This document shows, in pieces, positions 57,618-64,000 of a stretch of DNA of 64,000 nt. Numbering within the stretch: position 1 is the stretch's first letter; every line of letters begins with the position of its first letter. The position numbers were made by a program, and so were the translations under genes. The notes under the pieces are model-generated. The model was given only the letters and a program-made list of their open reading frames with translations. It made no database searches and was not told the DNA's origin. Source of the DNA: Rhizobium etli_C (lineage in GTDB: Bacteria; Pseudomonadota; Alphaproteobacteria; Rhizobiales; Rhizobiaceae); the NCBI RefSeq assembly GCF_014198605.1, contig NZ_JACIHU010000002.1, one strand, 5' to 3'.

Positions 57618-60128
57618 ATGGCTCTCGAGACCTATCAGGCGAAGCGCAATTTCAAACTCACGCCGGAGCCGCGCGGGCGCAAGGGCCGCAGCAGCGGCAA
57701 CAGTTTCGTCATCCAGAAGCACGACGCCACCAGGCTGCATTATGATTTCCGGCTGGAAATGGATGGGGTGCTGAAGAGCTGGGCGGTGACGAAGGGGCCG
57801 AGCCTCAACCCGGAGGACAAGCGCCTGGCCGTGCATGTCGAAGACCACCCGCTGTCCTATGGCGATTTCGAAGGCATCATCCCGAAAGGTCAATATGGCG
57901 GCGGCACCGTCATCGTCTGGGATCGCGGCACCTGGACACCGCTCGGGGATGCGCACAAGGCCTACCGCAAAGGCCATATAGAATTCGAACTTGACGGCGA
58001 GAAGCTGAAAGGCCGCTGGCACCTCGTGCGCATGCACGGCCGGCCGGGCGAAAAACGCGAGAACTGGCTGCTGATCAAGGGGGATGACGCCGAGGCGCGC
58101 CATGACGGCGATATTCTCGAGGAACGGGCGGAATCAGCCAAAACAGGCCGCCAGCTCGAAGAGGTGGCGGAAAATCCCGATGCGACCTGGAAATCCAAAT
58201 CCGGAAACGGCAAGGCGGTTGCCGCCACAAAGCCGGCGCAAGAGGCGAAGCCGCCAGTATCCCGAGAAGGCAAATGGCCCAAGGGTGCGCGCAAAAGCCC
58301 CATGCCCGATTTCATCGAACCGGCGCTTGCCAAGCTGAAACCGAAGCCACCGGCGGGCGATCGCTGGATCCACGAGATCAAGTTCGACGGCTACCGGCTG
58401 CAGGTCAGGATCGAGGACGGCAAGGTCCTTATGTTGACACGCAGCGGTCTGGACTGGACGGCAAAGTTCGGCAAGGACGTGCTCGACGCCTTTGCCGCCC
58501 TGCCGGTGCAGTCGGCAGTGATCGATGGCGAAATCGTCGTCGAGGGCGATAGCGGCGCCTCGGATTTCTCAGCGCTCCAGCGCGATCTGAGCGAGGGCCG
58601 CAACGATCGCTTCGTCTTCTATGCTTTCGATCTCCTTCATCTCGATGGCCACAAGCTGATCGATGCCACGCTCATCGATCGCAAGCATCTGCTCGAAAGC
58701 CTGCTGCCTGCCGATAGTGACAAGCTGCGTTACAGCCCACATTTCAACGAACGCGGCGGACTGGTGCTCGATCATGCCTGCCGGCTCAGCCTCGAAGGCG
58801 TGATCTCCAAGCTGCGCGACAGCAAATACACCTCGGGACGCAAGGGCGATTGGATCAAATCCAAGTGCTCGCACCGGCAGGAATTCGTCATCGGCGGCTA
58901 TGTGCCGTCAACCTCGATGGAGAATGCGATCGGCTCGCTGGCGATGGGCTATTACCAGGGTGGCGAGCTCAAGCATGTCGGCCGCGTCGGCACCGGCTAT
59001 ACGGTGGCAACCGCGCAGATGCTCTATGAGAAGCTGTCGCGGATGATGCAGAACGAGAACTCCTTCGACGACAAGCTCACCGCCGAGGAGCGGCGTGGGC
59101 TGATCTATGTCAAGCCGCAGCTGGTCGGCGAGGTCGAGTTCCGCTCCTGGTCGGCCGACGGCAATCTGCGCCATGCAGCCTTCCGCGGACTGCGCGAGGA
59201 CAAGCTTGCCAAAGAGGTGACGCGTGAGACGGAACAGACCGCAGTCCGGCCCCTGCCGAAAGCCGCTGTAACGCTCACCCACCCCGACCGCATCTACTGG
59301 CCGGACGAGGGTGTTACCAAGGTGGGACTGGCGGATTATTATGCCCAGGTCTGGCGCTTCATGGCGCCCTATGTCGTCAACCGCCCCTTGGCGCTCTTGC
59401 GCTTGCCGGACGGGATCAATGGTCGGCAGCGGTTTTTCCAGAAACACGCCTGGAAGGGCATGAACCCGCATATCGAGCAGATCATCGATCCGAAGGACAA
59501 GCAGGGCGACAAGCTGCTGCGGATCGCCGATTTTGACGGCGTCGTGGCGCTGGTGCAGTCGGCGGTCCTTGAAATCCACCCGTGGGGCGCGACGACCGAC
59601 AATTGGGAAAGGCCCGACATGATGACCATGGACCTCGATCCGGGCGAGGAGGTGGCGTGGCAGGATGTGATAGCCGCGGCTTACGAATTGAAGGCGCGGC
59701 TGGAGGCGGAAGGTCTCGCAGCCTTCGTCAAGACCTCAGGCGGCAAGGGGCTGCATGTGGTGACGCCGCTGACGCCGAAAGCCGGCTGGGTGGAGGTGAA
59801 GGCTTTTGCCAAATGGCTGGCCGACGGCATGTCAGCCGATGATCCAGCCCGTTATCTGGCGACGGCGACGAAGGCCAAGCGGAAGGGGAGGATCTTCATC
59901 GATTATCTGCGCAACGGCCGCGGCAACACGGCGGTTGCGGCCTATTCGACGCGGGCAAGACCGGGTGCTGCCGTTTCGATGCCGCTGGAATGGAGCGAGC
60001 TGACCGTCGACATCGGGCCGGCCTATTTTACCATTGACAATGCGCCGACGCGGCTCGACGCCTTGCCCAGGGATCCCTGGGATGGATTTTTCGCTGCGGC
60101 GAAACCGCTGGAAAAGAGTAAACGATAG
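57618..60128 (+). CDS. ligD: Multifunctional DNA ligase D
   Basis: 836 aa from the ATG at 57618. Domain order is phosphoesterase (1-170: VIQKHDATRLHYDFRLEMDG), a basic linker, ATP-dependent ligase (about 235-520, nucleophile K255 in HEIKFDGYRL), then polymerase/primase (550-830: RIYWPDEGVTK, DLDPGEEVAW). It repairs broken DNA ends with Ku. It is convergent with a second ku gene only 3 bp away. Confidence 0.96.
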   Translation: MALETYQAKRNFKLTPEPRGRKGRSSGNSFVIQKHDATRLHYDFRLEMDGVLKSWAVTKGPSLNPEDKRLAVHVEDHPLSYGDFEGIIPKGQYGGGTVIVWDRGTWTPLGDAHKAYRKGHIEFELDGEKLKGRWHLVRMHGRPGEKRENWLLIKGDDAEARHDGDILEERAESAKTGRQLEEVAENPDATWKSKSGNGKAVAATKPAQEAKPPVSREGKWPKGARKSPMPDFIEPALAKLKPKPPAGDRWIHEIKFDGYRLQVRIEDGKVLMLTRSGLDWTAKFGKDVLDAFAALPVQSAVIDGEIVVEGDSGASDFSALQRDLSEGRNDRFVFYAFDLLHLDGHKLIDATLIDRKHLLESLLPADSDKLRYSPHFNERGGLVLDHACRLSLEGVISKLRDSKYTSGRKGDWIKSKCSHRQEFVIGGYVPSTSMENAIGSLAMGYYQGGELKHVGRVGTGYTVATAQMLYEKLSRMMQNENSFDDKLTAEERRGLIYVKPQLVGEVEFRSWSADGNLRHAAFRGLREDKLAKEVTRETEQTAVRPLPKAAVTLTHPDRIYWPDEGVTKVGLADYYAQVWRFMAPYVVNRPLALLRLPDGINGRQRFFQKHAWKGMNPHIEQIIDPKDKQGDKLLRIADFDGVVALVQSAVLEIHPWGATTDNWERPDMMTMDLDPGEEVAWQDVIAAAYELKARLEAEGLAAFVKTSGGKGLHVVTPLTPKAGWVEVKAFAKWLADGMSADDPARYLATATKAKRKGRIFIDYLRNGRGNTAVAAYSTRARPGAAVSMPLEWSELTVDIGPAYFTIDNAPTRLDALPRDPWDGFFAAAKPLEKSKR

Positions 60129-60131
60129 GAA

Positions 60132-60932
60132 TTACCGCGGCTTCCCGCCGCCTTCCGCCAGGCTCTTCTTCAGCGCGTCCATGATGTTGATGACGTTGCC
60201 GGTCGATTCCACCGGCGGCGGTTTTTTGGCCGGGGCGACCTGCTTCAAGCTCTTCTGCTTGCCGCGGATCATCGACTTCAGGCGTTTCTGGATCGGATCC
60301 TGCACCATGGTCGGGCTCCAATCCTTGGTCTCTTCCTTGACCAGCTGCTTCATCAGCGTCAAAAGCTTGCTGTCGATCTTTGCCTTGTCGTCGATCTCGG
60401 CCAAAGGTTCGCGCACCTCGTCGCCATAACGCAGGGTCCAGAGAATGATGCCTTTGCCTTGCGGCTCCAGCAGCACGGCGCGCTCGCGGCGATAGAGCAC
60501 CAGACGGGCAATGCCGACGACATCGTTCGCCTTCATCGCCTCGCGGATGACGCAGAAGGCTTCGACGCCGACCTTGTCCTCGGGCGCCAGGAAATGCGGC
60601 TTGTCGTACCAGATCCAGTCGATCGAGCCGCGCGGCACGAAACTGTCGATATCGATGGTGCGGGTGCTTTCCAGCCCGACCTCCTCGATCTCCTCGTCTT
60701 CGAGAAGAACATAGTCGTCCTCGCCGCGCGGATAGGCCTTTACCTGGTCTCTGTCAGCCACCGGCTTGTGGGTGACGCTGTCGACATAGCGGCTTTCGAC
60801 ACGATTCTTAGTCTGGCGATTGAGGACGTGGAAACGCACCTTGTTGCTTTCGGTCGTCGCCGGCGTCAGCGAGACGGCGGCGGTGACGAGCGAGAGCTTG
60901 AGATAACCTTTCCAGAATGTCTGACGCGCCAT
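60132..60932 (-). CDS. Second Ku-like NHEJ protein
   Basis: 266 aa from the ATG at 60932 (MARQTFWKGYLKL). Ku core (FWKGYLKLSLVTAAVSLTPA, DWIWYDKPHFLAPEDKVG) and a basic tail (KRLKSMIRGKQKSLKQ). It is clearly different in sequence from the first Ku. Rhizobia often carry several ku genes, of which one pairs with LigD. It is convergent with ligD and has no spacer for a terminator. Confidence 0.94.
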   Translation of the reverse strand: MARQTFWKGYLKLSLVTAAVSLTPATTESNKVRFHVLNRQTKNRVESRYVDSVTHKPVADRDQVKAYPRGEDDYVLLEDEEIEEVGLESTRTIDIDSFVPRGSIDWIWYDKPHFLAPEDKVGVEAFCVIREAMKANDVVGIARLVLYRRERAVLLEPQGKGIILWTLRYGDEVREPLAEIDDKAKIDSKLLTLMKQLVKEETKDWSPTMVQDPIQKRLKSMIRGKQKSLKQVAPAKKPPPVESTGNVINIMDALKKSLAEGGGKPR

Positions 60933-61027
60933 GACGGTCCTGTCTCCCCGACACGGTGGGACATGGCAATCAACGGCAAAGCCGGCCTTTGGTTCCGGGC
61001 CGGGCATGGTCGGCGGCGGTGCTCCGC

Positions 61028-62173
61028 TCAGATCGTGAGATACCGCTTCTGCCACGGGAGCATTTTCTCCTGCCATGCGCGTGGCGTGAATTCGTCATAG
61101 GCGGCCTCGGCGATCGCCAGCATCCAGTTGCGGCCCTTGCGGGCGAGCAGCACGCAGGACAATTCCATGCCGGGCTCGACGGCAATGGAAGGCCGGCTGG
61201 CGCCTGGGATGTCTACTCCCTTGTCACGCCACTGGATCACGATTTCATCGGGTTCGGATGTCCATTCCCCTGAGGCGACGGATGCCTTGCCGTCGGAGTT
61301 GAAGCGAAGCGGCGGCGGCGTAACGTTCAGGAAGCTGCCGTCATTATGATAATTGCCATCGATCTGACCGGCGGTGGCTTCGCCCGTTCCTTTCAAAAGG
61401 ACGTCCTGCCGGCACCGCATGAATATGTTGCGCCGGAGGCTGCCCGACCACGGGCGATTGGCGAAGAAGGCGACGTCGCATGCGCTGATGACGTTGTCGT
61501 GGATATCGATATCCTTGCGGAATGCCCGCTCCTGGTCGGAAAAGCCACTCAGGCTGATCCCGCGATTGTTGTTCTCGATCCAGTTGTCGTAGAGGTGATG
61601 GCCGGCATGGCCGACCTTGTCGCCGATGCCGTAGCCGAAGGAATAGTCGTTCATCCTGCCGTCACGCATGATGTTGCTGCGCACCACGGCATCGTCGCCG
61701 ATCGACGAAAAGGAGAAATTCTTTCCGCCGATGAAGTTGTATTCGACGCGGTATCTGCGGGTTTTATCACAGACCAGCGCGCCCTTGTTCGACGCGCTTG
61801 TCGGCGACTGCAGGAAGAGGTTGCCGCGGATCACGATATCGGAGCTGATGTTGTCGTCGCTGTTTTGATAGGCGAACTGGCAGCAGTCGGCGCCGTCGCC
61901 GGGTGCGGCGCCCATGCGGTTGTTTTCCAGAAGCACGTTCGACGTCTTCGTCAGATAGATGCCGTCGCCCCTGACATTTTCCGTTTCGCAGCGCCTGACG
62001 ACGAGGTTCTTGCCGTTGTGAAACTTGAAGCCGCGCGGCGAGTTCGTGACGACGACGTCTTCGACCACCGTATCGGAAAACACCTGATAGGCGACGCCGA
62101 TATCCTCGGCACCGTCGATGACTTGCGCCCGCGCGGAGACGCCATGAGATTTCTTTCGCAGGATTGCGGGCAT
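61028..62173 (-). CDS. Right-handed parallel beta-helix protein
   Basis: 381 aa from the ATG at 62173 with GGAGA upstream. Repeating strand pattern of the pectate-lyase-like fold (EDVVVTNSPRGFKFHNGKNL, RGDGIYLTKTSNVLLENNRM, DIVIRGNLFLQ). No clear signal peptide is seen. Activity on a polysaccharide or a binding role cannot be told apart. It lies between ku2 and the sugar ABC genes on the minus strand. Confidence 0.8.
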   Translation of the reverse strand: MPAILRKKSHGVSARAQVIDGAEDIGVAYQVFSDTVVEDVVVTNSPRGFKFHNGKNLVVRRCETENVRGDGIYLTKTSNVLLENNRMGAAPGDGADCCQFAYQNSDDNISSDIVIRGNLFLQSPTSASNKGALVCDKTRRYRVEYNFIGGKNFSFSSIGDDAVVRSNIMRDGRMNDYSFGYGIGDKVGHAGHHLYDNWIENNNRGISLSGFSDQERAFRKDIDIHDNVISACDVAFFANRPWSGSLRRNIFMRCRQDVLLKGTGEATAGQIDGNYHNDGSFLNVTPPPLRFNSDGKASVASGEWTSEPDEIVIQWRDKGVDIPGASRPSIAVEPGMELSCVLLARKGRNWMLAIAEAAYDEFTPRAWQEKMLPWQKRYLTI

Positions 62174-62312
62174 CGGATCTCCATCGGAGCGATTCAGAGG
62201 CGCAAGGGATGCGGCAACGCATTGAGTTGCTGCATGGCTTATTCTTAAATCAATTCCGATTTAAGAAATACGCAGTCGCACCGAATTAATGCAGGGCATG
62301 TGGCAGGAGTTT

Positions 62313-62340
62313 GACGGCCTGCTTCACTTCGCAGGCCGTC
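62313..62340 (-). terminator. Hairpin after the ABC permease gene
   Basis: GACGGCCTGC (62313-62322) pairs with GCAGGCCGTC (62331-62340) around an 8-nt loop, 10 bp after the permease stop. The following minus-strand AAACTCC is not a U-tract, so strength is uncertain. Confidence 0.75.
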
Positions 62341-62350
62341 TTGCAATCGG

Positions 62351-63373
62351 TCACCGGGTCTCGAGTATCCGCATCAGCCGGCCGCGATAGCTATCGAGGA
62401 TAACCGCAAGCACGATGACGGCGCCGATCACGATCGGCTTGATGTTGTCGTCGGCGCCGAGCAGTTGCAGCCCGGTCGACAGCACCTGCAGAATGCAGGC
62501 GCCGACCAGCGTTCCGACGATCGAACCTTTGCCGCCCGAGAGGCTGGTTCCGCCGATGATGACCGCGGCGATCGCGTTCAGTTCATAACCGATGCCGGCA
62601 ACCGGGCTGCCGACGTTGAGGCGCAGCAGATAGACCATGGCGGCAATGCCGGCGGTCAGACCGGAGATGGTGAACACCGCGATCTTGTAGCGTTTCGGCT
62701 CGTGTCCCGACAGCCGCACGGCCTCTTCATTGGTGCCGATCGCGAAGACGAAGCGCCCGAAGACCGTGTAACGTAAGACGAACCAGCCGACGAGGACGAC
62801 GACGATCGCAATCAAAAAGATCGACGGGAAGATGCCCCAGAAGATCAGATTGCCGAAATCGACGAAGGGCTGCGGCAGGCCGGTGATGGTGGAGTTGTCG
62901 CTGACGACGCGTGCCAGGCCGCTTGCCACATTCAACATGCCGAGCGTGACGATGAAGGACGGAAGCTTCCACTTTTCGCAAACCCAGCCATTGATGGCGC
63001 CAAGGATCGCGCCGGTGCCCATCGAGGCGAGCGAGGCCAGCACGATCGCCTGCCAGGGGGAGAGCCTGGGGTCGATCATGATCGTCGCGCCGATGACGGT
63101 GCAAAGAGCGAGCAGCGAGCCGACCGAAAGATCGATGCCGCCGACCAGGATGACGTAGGTCATGCCCGAGGCGAGCACGGTGTTGATGGCGATCTGGACG
63201 AAGATCTTCAGGAAATTCTCCGGCGTGGCGAAATAGGGCGCCGTCGCCGAGAAGAATATGAGGATCAGGACGAGGGCGATGGCAACGCCTGCCTCCTTCA
63301 TCGAGATCCGAATGAGTTTGTCCCAGAAGCCCGTCTCTTTCGCTTCGATCTTGGTTTCAATGTTGCCGGACAC
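62351..63373 (-). CDS. Ribose-type sugar ABC transporter permease
   Basis: 340 aa from a GTG at 63373, AAGGAG 8 nt upstream. About 9-10 helices and the RbsC-family motifs (GMTYVILVGGIDLSVGSLLAL, GYELNAIAAVIIGGTSLSGG). It imports a monosaccharide through the inner membrane. It overlaps the ATPase gene by 17 bp. Confidence 0.95.
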   Translation of the reverse strand: MSGNIETKIEAKETGFWDKLIRISMKEAGVAIALVLILIFFSATAPYFATPENFLKIFVQIAINTVLASGMTYVILVGGIDLSVGSLLALCTVIGATIMIDPRLSPWQAIVLASLASMGTGAILGAINGWVCEKWKLPSFIVTLGMLNVASGLARVVSDNSTITGLPQPFVDFGNLIFWGIFPSIFLIAIVVVLVGWFVLRYTVFGRFVFAIGTNEEAVRLSGHEPKRYKIAVFTISGLTAGIAAMVYLLRLNVGSPVAGIGYELNAIAAVIIGGTSLSGGKGSIVGTLVGACILQVLSTGLQLLGADDNIKPIVIGAVIVLAVILDSYRGRLMRILETR

Positions 63374-64000
63374 GACTGTACTCCTTGTAAGCGAGTGAGA
63401 GGATCCTGCTCTCTTCGAATTGATCCCGCGCTATTTCGCCGGCGATCTTGCCGTCCGACAGGACGATGATGCGGTGACAGATGCCGATGAGCTCCGGCAG
63501 ATCCGAGGAGACGACCAGAACGCCCTTTCCTTCGGCGGCGAACTTCCACAGAAGTTCATAGATTTCCGCCTTGGCGCCGACGTCGATGCCGCGGGTCGGT
63601 TCATCGAAAATCAGCACCTTGGGACCGCGGAACAACCATTTGGCGATCACGACCTTTTGCTGATTGCCGCCCGAAAACGTCCTGACCACCTGATGGATCG
63701 ACGGGGTTTTTATGCGCAGCTCCCGCACCAGGCGCTGCGTGTGCTCGTTCTCCGCCCTTCGGCTGATCAGCCCCTTGCGGGAGATCTTGCCGAGATCGGT
63801 CACCGTGGCGTTTTCCGCGCAGCTCATGTCGAGCATCAGGCCCTGCAGCTTGCGGTCTTCCGTCGCCAGGCACAGGCCGGCGGCAACCGCGTCTTTTGGC
63901 GAATTGATCGCAACCGGCTCGCCGTCAACGCGGATTTCGCCGCCGGCTTTGGCGTCGGCGCCGAATATGGCGCGCACCGCCTCCGTCCGGCCGCTGCCGA
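63357..64000 (-). CDS. Sugar ABC transporter ATP-binding protein (C-terminal part, runs off window)
   Basis: 214 residues of the second ATPase domain are visible; the rest is beyond the right edge. Walker A remnant at the edge (GSGRTEAVRAIFG), signature FSGGNQQKVVIAKWL, Walker B VLIFDEPTRGIDVGAK and a D-loop follow. This is the RbsA/MglA class with two ATPase domains. The substrate-binding protein gene, not in view, should lie further upstream. Confidence 0.93.
   Translation of the reverse strand, partial: GSGRTEAVRAIFGADAKAGGEIRVDGEPVAINSPKDAVAAGLCLATEDRKLQGLMLDMSCAENATVTDLGKISRKGLISRRAENEHTQRLVRELRIKTPSIHQVVRTFSGGNQQKVVIAKWLFRGPKVLIFDEPTRGIDVGAKAEIYELLWKFAAEGKGVLVVSSDLPELIGICHRIIVLSDGKIAGEIARDQFEESRILSLAYKEYSRVRQH

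Overview
The window is about 60% GC and comes from an alphaproteobacterium of the Rhizobiaceae, most likely Rhizobium (leguminosarum/etli type). The reasons are the gene order of the rhizobial flagellar/chemotaxis regulon (motC, motB, four flagellins, motE inside the flg operon, visNR, cheT, a STAS gene in the che operon, icpA), the fused secDF, and RIME-like palindromes. This assignment rests on gene content and order, not on a database search.

Region 1 (1-36.5 kb) is almost entirely motility and chemotaxis. On the minus strand lie motC (cut by the window edge), motB, a FliH-like gene, then flagellin genes flaD, flaC, flaB and flaA, the last three each closed by a hairpin terminator. A plus-strand SPINDLY/OGT-type glycosyltransferase gene sits directly beside flaA. 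A long minus-strand operon follows (flgF, fliI, a membrane protein, flgB, flgC, fliE, flgG, flgA, flgI, motE, flgH, fliL, fliP). The plus-strand switch/export operon motA-fliM-fliN-fliG-flhB plus an unknown gene runs away from it, so flgF and motA diverge from one shared regulatory gap. VisN/VisR (LuxR-type master regulators), fliF and the che operon (icpA-cheS-cheY1-cheA-cheW-cheR-cheB-cheY2-cheD-cheT) complete it. Many minus-strand neighbours overlap by exactly 4 nt (ATGA), which suggests translational coupling.

Region 2 (36.5-44.2 kb): a 37-codon membrane micro-ORF, a GT39/83-type membrane glycosyltransferase, a 356-bp mosaic element bounded by perfect 33-bp inverted repeats, a small XRE-type regulator, a Kef/YbaL-type cation:proton antiporter, a one-TM protein and secDF with a strong terminator.

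Region 3 (44.2-51.4 kb) is a dense signalling island: a sensor-less histidine kinase, two stand-alone receiver proteins and a LuxR-type regulator on the minus strand, a membrane PAS kinase, an Rcp1-like receiver and a REC-kinase-REC hybrid.

Region 4 (51.4-64 kb): a fused glyoxalase/dioxygenase-hydrolase, a DMT-family exporter, an FAD/NAD(P)-binding oxidoreductase, an OsmC-like protein, two small proteins, a bacterial NHEJ module (ku, ligD and a second convergent ku), a parallel beta-helix protein, and the permease and partial ATPase of a ribose-type sugar ABC transporter that leaves the window.

No rRNA, tRNA, CRISPR array or complete insertion sequence was seen. Start codons were moved downstream of the longest frame where a Shine-Dalgarno sequence or family start supports it.
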